This document shows positions 1-8,057 of a stretch of DNA of 23,983 bases, piece after piece; within the stretch, counting starts at the first letter, position 1; the number at the start of each line of letters is the position of its first letter. Under the pieces are notes generated by a model. It saw only the letters and a list, made by a program, of their open reading frames with translations, made no database searches and had not been told where the DNA came from. Origin of the DNA: Isohypsibius dastychi (Eukaryota > Tardigrada > Eutardigrada > Parachela > Isohypsibiidae); assembly GCA_034696485.1 (NCBI GenBank), contig JAQIWT010000305.1:1-23983 (forward strand), in the 5' to 3' direction. The position numbers were made by a program, and so were the translations under genes.

Positions 1-124
1 TTAAGTTTGTTTTCGTTTGCTTCCGGCCTACCCCCCTCCCCCCCTCTAGCGTAACGTTATTTCCGGATGCCCCCTAATAATTGGGAGGGCGCGATTCAGC
101 GGGTTTGAGAAGTGGAGGTTGGAG

Positions 125-158
125 GTGTAGGTTATTTCTAGCTTAAATCAACCTACAC
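125..158. repeat. short hairpin (9-bp arms)
   Basis: GTGTAGGTT at 125-133 pairs with AACCTACAC at 150-158 around a 16-base loop. It lies near the broken end of the transposase fragment at 261-506, so it may be an element terminus. Nothing else recognisable is seen in bases 1-260, which begin with a C-rich pyrimidine stretch near base 30. Confidence 0.35.
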
Positions 159-260
159 GCTTCAAGCCACTTTGCAAGTGCGATTTGGCGGATTTCTGAT
201 TCATGTTTTCGCTTCTTTGCTGACTCCATTGACTTCACATTTTGCATATCATTTTTCTCT

Positions 261-506
261 CTATTCTGTTCCCGGTACACTAATCACGTTCTCCAGCACG
301 ATTCTCTTGGGAAAATGCAGATTATCAGCTAACTTTGGAATGTCTTTCTTCTTGAAACGAAATTTGAGCAGGCAATCGCGAGCAGAGATATCATGAAGCT
401 GGAATTTACGTCTTCCTTGGTAAACTTTTGATCGATTTTGCGATAGAATAATAAAGTCAATATCATCAATAAATCCAGAAAACAAAGCATCCTCGAGGGA
501 ATCCAT
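261..506 (-). pseudogene. PIF/Harbinger-type transposase, N-terminal fragment
   Basis: An 81-codon reading frame begins MDSLEDALFSGF and contains NRSK, then a segment around FRFKKKDIPKLADNLHFP. This order (acidic start, NRSK, then F-R-F-x-K-x-D-I-P-x-L-A before the region leading to the catalytic domain) is what I know from the N-terminus of PIF/Harbinger-like DDE transposases of invertebrates. The frame ends at a TAG just after VPGTE, where the family normally continues into a conserved E-A-L-C-I-L-L-R-R block. That block is not found in any frame, and no DDE domain is visible. I infer an old, truncated insertion. Upstream bases 507-655 are open in another minus frame but not recognisable. 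Confidence 0.55.
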
Positions 507-626
507 CGCGAAATAGAAATCAAATTCAAACCAGCTGCAAATCGCGTCCTCTGGTTTGACTTAAGAGGCCTCAAACCGATTGATGGACTGTCGGTGAGAA
601 TGCCCACAACGTCATGACTGGAGTTT

Positions 627-887
627 TTGGTATTGAGCCGAGATGTTTTGTCCACAGAGCAAAAATTCTTTCGAAAGAACCATTATTTATGCGACGTCTT
701 TGGGCGGAGATTGTCAAACGGTTCCGATGCAGGAGCCATTTCCGGTGCACTTAATGGTCAGAAATCAGAATACATTCATTCAGAGTGGAAGAATTTTTGC
801 GAAGGAATGCGCGATACCGAACAACTGGCGGAAGAACTGGTAGAAGCTCGGAATTCACCTAAAATAACCTCGGACCAAATTCTATGA
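627..887 (+). other. unrecognised open frame, possible exon remnant
   Basis: An 86-codon frame ends in a charged segment (ESEYIHSEWKNF-like, then EQLAEELVEARN) and a TGA. A second plus frame over the same bases is also open for 66 codons, so openness alone is weak evidence. No domain is recognised. A coding remnant or chance are both possible. Confidence 0.2.
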
Positions 888-1023
888 TATCTCATTTATT
901 CCGGTTTCTTTAAAAAATTTGGAACAATCTGTGATTGAACTCTGAAAAAATGCACACTTTTTTTCGCTCCCTTTTATATTCAACCACATCACACATCTCA
1001 TAGTATCCAGCTTTTCCAATGGA

Positions 1024-1394
1024 TTAGCATAATCCAAACGCAAAAATCACGTCACCAATCTGGAAGAACGTATAATCAATTCAATTGAATTTTTTTCAAA
1101 ATTGTCATTTACACATTTTCCATAATTAATTGGAATTATTCGGCCAGATCTCTACTTACATCCAACAAAGCGACAATAACTGCGGCGGAAATAACCAGAG
1201 GGAATTTGTTCTGTATCATTTCTTCCGTCTTCTTCTTGAACAACATACCATATTTTTCTGACGTGTGCCATATCGATATGAACAGAATCTTACCGTATTA
1301 ATCCAAGAATTTTGTTCGTTGGGTGAATTATAGCAATTTGGGTCCACAAGTTCGAGAGTGCGCCAGTTTCGAAATTTACAGCAAAATACAGGAA
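1024..1394 (-). CDS. possible three-exon gene end, unknown product
   Basis: On the minus strand three blocks can be spliced in frame: 1294-1394 (acceptor CATTTAG, donor GTAAG), 1160-1257 (acceptor CGTCAG, donor GTAAGT) and 1024-1059 (acceptor TTCCAG). Phases agree for a protein with TQIAIIHPTNKILGLIR, then KIWYVVQEEDG, ending FVGYW and a TGA inside the last block. Exon 1160-1257 is also open in another frame, which would give a hydrophobic segment (FPLVISAAVIVALLD) followed by IGDVIFAFGLC and TAA at 1024-1026. That reading clashes in phase with the upstream block. The first intron would be only 36 bp, short for this window. The product is not recognised and the start is not found. Confidence 0.3.
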
Positions 1395-1509
1395 CTAAAT
1401 GCGTAGTCGAATTTCCGTTTCCGTTTTGTGGAAAGTCTTTGAAATCACCGGCTTCTCCACAGCCAAGCTTTGGGCATCATTTTTTATTAATCAGAATACC
1501 GAATCATAT

Positions 1510-1541
1510 AAATTTTATGGTTAGCCAACGCGGCCAAAACT
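1510..1541. repeat. left arm of a long-range inverted repeat
   Basis: Bases 1517-1541 are the exact reverse complement of 6378-6402 (25 of 25; core GGTTAGCCAACGCGGCC). Allowing one mismatch, the match runs outward to 1510 and 6409. Inside both arms lies CA/GT-rich DNA with CGTACACAC and CACACTC motifs. The arms enclose 4.9 kb holding the NDUFA9 and calcium-sensor remnants. They could be transposon ends or two copies of a dispersed repeat. Confidence 0.7.
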
Positions 1542-2025
1542 CCGCGGTGACGGCGTACGCTCTACAACGTACGCAACGTACACACGCAGCACACTCACTC
1601 ACTCACACAGTCGATGAGCTCCATATGTTTGGGATTTTGCATTTTCAGTGGAATGGAATCTTAAGCCCATTCATCTTTGTTTACATCTGATCTGGATATA
1701 TTTCCGTCCAGTCAATCTGGACTCGAACTCAATTTGGGAAACTCAGCAGCTCCATCGCATTTCGACCAGCCAGCGCGACTGAAAAGTACAACCACCTTGG
1801 CTTGTTGTGCCTTTTTGCAGAATTCAGTCTGGACTTGATCGAAAGGTACTATTACACCTCAGTAATGAAATAAGCCTTGAGGCTTACTTAAAAAAATCAG
1901 TCAGTTTCTGTTTTTTCCGTGTTTTTCCGTGTTGTTTCCGATTTTTATTTCATTTCAGGTTTTGGGCTGTGCAAAGAGCTGCACGAAATCGCAAATGCGA
2001 ATTGGTATTCGCATCCGTGCCAGAA

Positions 2026-3192
2026 ATGTTTTGGATTTCATCCAGGAATGTGCAGCATGCCCGTTCTGCCGCGAACGATGCTGTGGAGGGTCCCTCGGAA
2101 GTTCCAGCAATTCCCACTTCCATTAAATCCAGTACCCTCGGAAATTTGAAGAGAGGAAAAGGCGGTCGTTTATCTTTCAGCGGAATTGTTGCAGCTGTGT
2201 TCGGCGCGTCTGGTTTCATGGGGAGATATGTTGTGAACGAACTCGGTAAGAACTTAAATTTCGCAGATTTGAGAAACACGCAATGACGTTTGTTTGGTCA
2301 GGTAAAATTGGATCGCAGGTTGTGATTGCACATCGGTGTGATGCTCACGATGTGAGACATTTAAAGCTGATGGGTGATTTGTGCCAGATTCTTTATCAAC
2401 CAATTGATCTTCGAGATGAAGCTGCCATCGAAAAAGCCGTCAGATATTCCAATGTGGTTATCAACCTCTACGAAACCAAGTAAGTTAATAACGGAATTTC
2501 GGTTCAGATCACGGTGAAATCCCGAATTATCACTTCATGTGTTTGGTCTTATATTTGAGCGTAGATGGAAAATATTCAAATTAGAAGATCATATTTTTGG
2601 ATTTTTTCCGCGAATGTTTCTTCAAGTGTTTTTTTGCAGGAACTTTAAATTTGACGACGTCCACGTGGAAGGAGCGCGAGGATTGGCTCGTATTGCCAGA
2701 GAAGCTGGAGTGGAGCGTTTTATTCACATGTCGGCCTTGAATGTGACGGAAGCGCCGAGTAGGATTTATCTTCCTAAAGGACCGGGATTTCTTCCGAGTT
2801 AGCATCCAAAGTTAGTTGAATGAAGTGTGATAACTCAGAATTTGTGTTTTTTCATTACAATATGTGTTCATCTCGTCAGGCAAAATGAGAAAAAGCGGTT
2901 CTGGAAGAATTCCCGAACGCAACAATTTTCAGACCAGCTGATATGTTCGGTTCGGAAGATCCCTTCTTCAACTACTATGGTAATTGGTATAGACGGCTGA
3001 TTTATTAAATGCCCATGTACAAAAGGGGTGAACATACCGTTAAACAACCAGTTTATGTTAGTCGAAAGTTCTTTCGCATTTGAGAAATATGACGAAATTA
3101 TTTTTCTTTCTCAAGGTCGGCGATGTAAACCGTGCAATTATGAAGGCCATAACTGATCGAAATGCTCCATGAGAAATTTATGATGCCGTTGG
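2026..3192 (+). pseudogene. NDUFA9-like complex I subunit, broken copy
   Basis: NDUFA9 is the 39-kDa NAD(P)-binding accessory subunit of mitochondrial complex I. Exon-like blocks lie at 2026-2245, 2302-2479, 2640 to about 2815, 2880-3056 and 3116-3192. Visible family signals are a possible presequence ([15 protein letters not shown]), GRLSFSG, the Rossmann [15 protein letters not shown] loop, VVINLYETKNF, GVERFIHMSALN, EKAVLEEFPNATIFRPADMFG, HTVKQPVY and EIYDAVG. Breaks against the family are a shift between IYLPKGPGF (stop at about 2800) and LASK, TGA at 2886-2888, TAA at 3006-3008 and TGA at 3170-3172. Both TGAs sit where glycine is expected, in A-x-G-E-K and A-P-G-E-I-Y-D. The C-terminal third is not found. 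Splice sites remain good, so decay looks fairly young. The family call is strong; the start at 2026 is a guess. Confidence 0.85.
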
Positions 3193-3420
3193 GTGAGTTT
3201 CAAAAGCTGTTTGGCTTTTGTCTGGAAGAAATGTGGTTATCAATCTTGTTGTTGAGGATTAAGAAATCGCGTGAGCAATAATTGAAAAATGAGTGAACAT
3301 TTTTGGTTCAGCTTCACATGAACATGAAAAATCTTGCGTTTTGACTCCGCGTTTTCCATTTAAAACTGGGCTTTCGTTTTCGGATCTGTTGTATTTATCA
3401 TTTCGTGTTCTTCCCGACAG

Positions 3421-3549
3421 GAATTTTAAAGTTAACGACGTTCACGTCGAGGGAGCGCGAAAGTTGGCTCGTATTGCCAGGGAAGCTGAAGTGGAGCGTT
3501 TCATTCACATGTCGGCTTTGAATGCGACGGAAACGCCAAGTAGGATTTA
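3421..3549 (+). pseudogene. duplicated NDUFA9 exon
   Basis: This is a second copy of the exon at 2640, lying 781 bp downstream, with its own acceptor (TTCCCGACAG). It encodes NFKVNDVHVEGARKLARIAR, then EAEVERFIHMSALNATETPS, and ends in TAG. It differs from the first copy at a modest number of sites, including G/K, G/E and V/A changes. It follows the block that ends in EIYDAVG, so it is out of order for the protein. I infer a local tandem duplication of the exon after or during loss of function. Confidence 0.8.
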
Positions 3550-3849
3550 GTTTCCGCAAATTCGGTCGTGATCACGCTTGCCTAACTGACCAAGTTTACC
3601 ACTAATTTCATTGTTTCTCTCATTCCGAAAACAACGTATTTTTTAACTTCCATCGGCTTCTTCTATTTGTGCTGGTAATCGAGTCTGTTCTGTCTTCCGT
3701 TCTGCTAAATTTCTCAGTATGCGGATAAAAACAAATGCGCCTATCCACTGTGAGTAATCAATATTTCTTTCCACTTTTTCATGTAAATGTTTTCATCATG
3801 AATTTTGTATCCCCGAAATGCAACTTAATTTACCACTTCGATCTTTTCA

Positions 3850-3944
3850 GGTTCAATGCGTACAGCATTGCATTCGTCATCTCTCGACTTTTTTCGGTCG
3901 CTTCCTCCGGATACGTCATGCTTTATGCTCCAAAACCGTCCTAA
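3850..3944 (+). other. possible exon remnant, hydrophobic, unassigned
   Basis: After an acceptor-like TTTTCAG at about 3850 a frame reads FNAYSIAFVISRLFS, then VASSGYVMLYAPKPS and TAA. It could be the decayed C-terminal part of the NDUFA9 copy upstream or a membrane segment from another gene. The stretches 3193-3420 and 3550-3849 show nothing recognisable. Confidence 0.2.
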
Positions 3945-4051
3945 ATTTCCTGCACTGATTTTGGCTAAGAAAACTTCAATACTCCAGCCGTCAAGTAGGT
4001 TTATACATTGATTTTAATTTTATATGAATGATGAGAATGTTTTCTGTATAG

Positions 4052-4292
4052 TTTTCTCTTCGCTTTGATTGTCATCCGCAATTTCTGGATGCTTGTCCGA
4101 TTTCACATCTTCAACATTCGACGCCGTCGTGAACGCACCGAATTCTTAGTTAAGCGCTGAAAGTTAGCAGCACAGCGCCGTAGCAAGCCTAATCGTGCAG
4201 AATCGTCCGACGAGGGAGAAATTTCACCGGAAGTCTCTCCAAAGGCCCTCAACACCAGGAGTGAGCTGAAATCCAAATGGAAAACAGACTGA
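4052..4292 (+). pseudogene. terminal-exon-like remnant of a membrane protein
   Basis: Following an acceptor (TTCTGTATAG), a frame reads a hydrophobic stretch (FLFALIVIRNFWMLV), a basic patch (RFHIFNIRRRRERTEF), TGA at 4158-4160, then 43 more open codons with an acidic serine tract (ESSDEGEISPEVSP) and a final TGA at 4290-4292. A membrane segment followed by a basic and then an acidic cytoplasmic tail would be typical of the C-terminus of a transmembrane protein. The internal TGA suggests a dead copy. The family is not recognised. From 4300 to 5490 I see only short unassigned frames, such as LLKNEQIIREMNMDIVQLDR near 4520-4580. Confidence 0.3.
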
Positions 4293-5493
4293 GGAACCAA
4301 GCTTCTACCTGTATTTCCTCGCTAATCTTTTCATTCTGAAGTTTTTTTATTGCTGGAAGTCTTATCATATTGTGCTGGTATTTTATACTAGCAGCATATT
4401 TTTATTGTGTTTCCGATGGACATGAACTTCTGGACTTAATCATACAATATTTAGCAACTGCTTCCCATACAAAAATAAATCAACACCGAAATTGTGATCT
4501 TGTTCAAACGGGTTTATGTCTTGTTGAAGAACGAGCAAATCATCAGGGAAATGAACATGGACATCGTCCAGCTGGACCGCATCACCTGAAGAACATTAAA
4601 GATGGCTGAGCGCTTTCAAACTTCTCTTCATATTCGGCGATTCATCTTGCTGATTACTGAAACAACGCATAAAGTGAAGATTACACAGATTACACAGAAT
4701 GTGATCGAAAAACATACACAAAAAACGTACACACTTGAATTCGCCAACAGAGTCGGTATAAGAATTCGCATCAGCAGAGCGTGGCTCAGATTTCCTGAAA
4801 ACAAATTCAAACGTCAAACGAATCCACGACCACGAGATGTAGAGAATATGGAAGTATATAAACCTAATTCAAGTCGTTATTTGTACCATAGATGACAAAA
4901 GATGAAATGAGAGCTATCTCAAGATATTTATTTGAAGTGCGATGATGAAATTGTATCACATTATCATCAGCTGCTTTCTTTTCCAGTGCAAAAAAACCAG
5001 GAGAATGGAGATTAGCTACCATTCGATCGGATTCCGGTTGAATCAAGCGCTATGCTTACTGGAGGCCTTTCTACCAAATACGCTAGGGAACCATAAATTA
5101 CTTTTCGTCGAATCCCACAGATAGGGGCTGGAATTCAGACTGAAGAAAACGATTCTCAATGGACCAAAAAATGAAACATTATTCAAAAAAATTTCCGCTT
5201 CCGTGCACCTGCTCTCTTGAATAACTTCAATCTGTACTTGAAATTATATTCCAAAAAACACAACATTTCCACTACATTGTCGGAAAAAATTCTGTAGCAG
5301 TCAATAAATGTTAAAACGAGCTCATCAACGATAATTAGGATCGTCAGATAATATTTCAACATTCCGGGGTTACTTGAACAAAAATGGGTGAGAATTTACG
5401 AGTTTCCGGTTCAAACTAATTTTAATGGTAATAAATCTTTTTTATTTGATGTAGATTAATGACGATTCGTCAACGTGTGAAATTTACACTTAC

Positions 5494-5988
5494 CATCGAT
5501 GTCAATGTCATACATTCGGAAAGCCTGCAAAGAACACATCTCGAATTAGATTGACGCTTGTACTTTTCTCCAAGAATAGCATGTCAGTCTCAAATTATAT
5601 TCACCCATTTTAATTTCTGCTCAGCAGATCCGCTGGAAATAATGGAAATGGCCAATAGAAACTCCTGCAAAAATTACCATTTTCAAACAAAGAAAAAAAT
5701 CAGGTCAGTTTTTCACCTTAAAATCAATATACCCACTCTTGTCTTGGTCAAAAAACCGGAAGACATGTTCACAAAACGCCTGCACATCACTGGAAGGGAA
5801 GAACTTTTTGTAGACCTCGAAAAACTTTTCCGGGGATAAATGTCCATTGGGACACCCTCTGCAGAAACCAGCATGCCATTCTTTAATTGTCTGCTCGTCG
5901 AAATTGGTGTTTGCGCGAAGAAATTCCAGCTCCGATTTGGTTAATTGCGGCCTGGACTTGTCCTGTTTTTGCTCGACGATCCACCCAT
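5494..5988 (-). pseudogene. neuronal calcium sensor (recoverin/hippocalcin-like), truncated
   Basis: Members of this family are myristoylated four-EF-hand calcium switches of about 190 residues. Minus-strand exons are 5717-5988, 5605-5664 and 5494-5524, all phase-compatible. They read [20 protein letters not shown], the degenerate first hand ([20 protein letters not shown]), [18 protein letters not shown], a canonical second loop [12 protein letters not shown] spanning the first junction, LLAISIISSGSAEQKLKW and AFRMYDIDIDG, the start of hand three. The third exon ends in a good donor (GTAAGTG), but no following exon is found down to 5000, so hands three and four are missing. At 5988 an ATG gives MGGSSSKN, a textbook N-myristoylation start, but in a different frame from the rest. 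I read this as an N-terminal frameshift plus a 3' truncation. Confidence 0.8.
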
Positions 5989-6377
5989 TGCAAAAGCTGG
6001 CGCTGCGCACAAATATTCACAAGCAGAATTCTGGTAAAATCGTTGAATTCTTCTGGAACATCGCTCCGGCGGAAGATCACTATTTCCCAACTGCCATTAC
6101 CTGCAAACCTAAGATATCGACAGAAAACTTGAACGATTCCACCGCGCTGTTCTCGTCGTTCATACACATCAACCGGATATTGCTATTCCAAATGATAAGT
6201 TTGCTCCTGTTTTGATGCAAAATAAAAAGTCACGAGACTGCTAAAACTAAAACGCAACAAACCAAAACAAACCAATTAAATATTTGCATGGTACTGCAGA
6301 GAGAGAGACAAAGGAAGTCAGAGCGGTGTGTGTGTGTGAGGAGTGTGTGTGTGTGGTGTGTACGTGCGCGAGCGTGT

Positions 6378-6409
6378 AGTTTTGGCCGCGTTGGCTAACC
6401 ATAGAATTT
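6378..6409. repeat. right arm of a long-range inverted repeat
   Basis: This is the partner of 1510-1541. It is preceded at about 6310-6377 by a GT-rich simple-sequence tract (GTGTGTGTGTG runs, then GTACGTGCGCGAGCGTG) that mirrors the CA-rich tract inside the left arm. I see no clear target-site duplication outside the arms. Confidence 0.7.
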
Positions 6410-6664
6410 GTCACGTACCCACGCACGCCACGCTTGCATCATGTTTATACAAGCAGTTGACCTCGCAGTAAAGTTGTTAATGAATTTTCCTATCCTGCCC
6501 GGATAAAGCCGGTTCCCTGACATTGGGACCAGTAAGAAACCATAATTTCGAAGTATGTGATTGATTTGATGGCGATGCACCAAATCAACGAAGACACTGG
6601 AATTTCCCGAGAAGTCCGTCGTCAGGAATTGCCGCAAACTTTGAAACGAAACCGTCCTCAGCAT
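6395..6664 (-). other. unrecognised 89-codon open frame
   Basis: The frame includes SVFVDLVHRHQINHILRNYG and MSGNRLYPGRIGKFINNF and stops inside the right arm of the 4.9-kb inverted repeat. No family is recognised. Plus-strand frames across the same bases carry many stops. It may belong to the element that supplied the repeat arm, or be chance. Confidence 0.2.
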
Positions 6665-6732
6665 GTGATAGCACGTAATAGATGGTTTTGAATCCGATTT
6701 CCGGTGCGATTACTGATGGTTTTCTGCTCTAG

Positions 6733-6856
6733 CTTCTACGGATCCAAATGTTGCGCTGTTCATCCGGAATATTTTCGCCACGTTGTACGAAGTGTACAGC
6801 ACTTCCGCCGGCTCGGCAATTCGCCATAAATGTGCTGAGGCGCCCCCGCTCACCTC
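6733..6856 (+). pseudogene. TRIP12-like E3 ubiquitin ligase fragment
   Basis: After an acceptor (TTTTCTGCTCTAG) the frame reads DPNVALFIRNIFATLYEVYS, then TSAGSAIRHKCAEA. The pattern F-I-x-x-L-F-x-x-L-Y-E-V-Y-S-x-S-A-G-x-A-x-R-H-K-C is what I recall from the armadillo-repeat region of TRIP12-type HECT ligases. Only one exon-sized piece is present, and it runs directly into the palindromic MITE at 6857. On the far side, RIYVG in another frame might be the continuation. The rest of this very large gene is absent, so this is a fragment. Confidence 0.45.
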
Positions 6857-6961
6857 GTACAGCTAATCGCTTTATTAACTGCGGTTCCCTAACGTCATCT
6901 ACGTAGATTTAACATTGCCATGACGTCAGGAAACCGCAGTTAATAAAGCTACTAGCTGTAC
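6857..6961. mobile_element. palindromic MITE with 5-bp target duplication
   Basis: The 105-bp segment is a near-perfect palindrome. Its first 42 bases (GTACAGCTAATCGCTTTATT...) match the reverse complement of its last 42 with only a few mismatches. The arms contain TTTATTAACTGCGGTT and a TGACGTCA-like centre-proximal part. ACCTC lies immediately outside on both sides (6852-6856 and 6962-6966), consistent with a 5-bp target-site duplication. No coding capacity. The insertion sits at the end of the TRIP12-like fragment. Confidence 0.8.
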
Positions 6962-7043
6962 ACCTCATCGAATTTATGTTGGCAGTTTACGTTTTGTGTG
7001 CGTTTTTGGATTTCGCCACAATTTCCTTCCCTTTGATTATGGC

Positions 7044-7610
7044 CTACACCATCCCCTGGTCATATGGGACACGTTTGGCAACCCATATAGCAAGTGAAAC
7101 CACAACAAAACCCATACAGCGAGGGTCACTGTCGTCACCGAATTCGAAAGCTGACCTTTCGGTTTTTCGACCATCTAACACAGGAATAATACGACCATCC
7201 AGTTTCATTCAGGCAAAACAGTGTTCAGACTACATTCCAGTACAACCCAGAATCAGAAAACGGAAGTTTTTTCAATTTAGACCGCAGAGACATAATCTCA
7301 TGAGAAATGTCTTCAGCTGATCTATTCATTAACTTTTTGGCGATTACTTCTCTTATTTCTAAAGGTTTAGAAGAACAAGAAACAAATTTGACCAAACAAT
7401 ATCGATTGTTGTTCAATCTCGAAATCACAACAAATTCAGTGGTGAACGACTGGATTCGAAATGCCAGGTGGTTTGCGTCCCATATAGCGAAAATCCCCTT
7501 GTTCACTAAATGACGGACCCTCCATAAACTGACTACCATACGTCACATCTACGACACGGTTTTCAAAGACCCATGTAGCAAGAATCCCATATGACCAGGG
7601 GATGGTGTAG
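7044..7610. mobile_element. 567-bp element with 26-bp terminal inverted repeats
   Basis: Bases 7044-7069 and 7585-7610 are perfect reverse complements over 26 bp (outer part CTACACCATCCCCTGG). The interior carries four copies of a CCCATRYAGCRA motif near 7082, 7111, 7479 and 7570, two by each end, like subterminal transposase-binding sites. I see no target-site duplication in the immediate flanks. A 104-codon minus frame (7225-7539) fills much of the interior. The element looks non-autonomous, superfamily unknown. Confidence 0.75.
7225..7539 (-). CDS. unrecognised 104-aa frame inside the 567-bp element
   Basis: The frame reads LVNKGIFAIWDANHLAFRIQ, then a mixed basic/hydrophobic body with SRLNNNRYCLVKFVS and LRSKLKKLPFSDSG, ending LYWNVV. 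Composition is protein-like rather than low-complexity. It lies wholly between the terminal repeats, so it may be a remnant of the element's own protein or captured host sequence. No catalytic motif is visible and the start codon is uncertain. Confidence 0.3.
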   Translation of the reverse strand: MVVSLWRVRHLVNKGIFAIWDANHLAFRIQSFTTEFVVISRLNNNRYCLVKFVSCSSKPLEIREVIAKKLMNRSAEDISHEIMSLRSKLKKLPFSDSGLYWNVV

Positions 7611-8057
7611 TTCCGAACAAAAATTTACGGAAACAAGGTTCAATTTCCGGTCCGCTTTTCCGGCTGATGAGTTCCCTTCCCGCTTCGTTACCAGGTGATA
7701 CCTTCGTTTAGTACCGCAAACGATCAGACGAATGTTGCACCGGCGTCGTTGGAAAAGTAATGACCCACTGTGGGTCACCCACATGAAGATTTCATGTTCG
7801 ATTGGATACCACTATCAACTTCCGGTGGAAACGAATTTGAAAACACCGTGATTGGTTGATAGGGTCACAGAACATATGTTTTAATCAGACTTGTAGTTTT
7901 TATATTCTGAATCTAAATTCTAAGATTCTAAATCTTCTGATATTCTTGCTTGATATTTCATGAGTTGAAAAATGGTTGAATTCTTTCTCTGGGAAACAAC
8001 GAAAACAACAGCGGCATCATCATTGAGAAACATTAAGAAAGCAAGAAGCTCAGAGCT

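Noticed and set aside
1358-1690. 110-codon plus frame
   Set aside because: It reads through the inverted-repeat arm and the CA-rich tract, and its composition is not protein-like.
2886-4160. UGA read as a sense codon, because several broken frames (NDUFA9 copy, 4158-4160) are interrupted mainly by TGA
   Set aside because: The intact genes (two BTB-kelch, POGLUT-like, 116-aa gene; over 5 kb of exons) contain no internal TGA, so UGA is an ordinary stop. The interrupted frames also contain TAA and frameshifts.
4985-5124. Plus-strand pieces such as IKRYAYWRPFYQIR, considered as an NDUFA9 C-terminus
   Set aside because: The frame has stops on both sides and I could not align it to the family with any confidence.
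7761-7777. TGACCCACTGTGGGTCA palindrome, like paired nuclear-receptor half-sites
   Set aside because: It is a single short palindrome with no promoter beside it, and such sites arise by chance.
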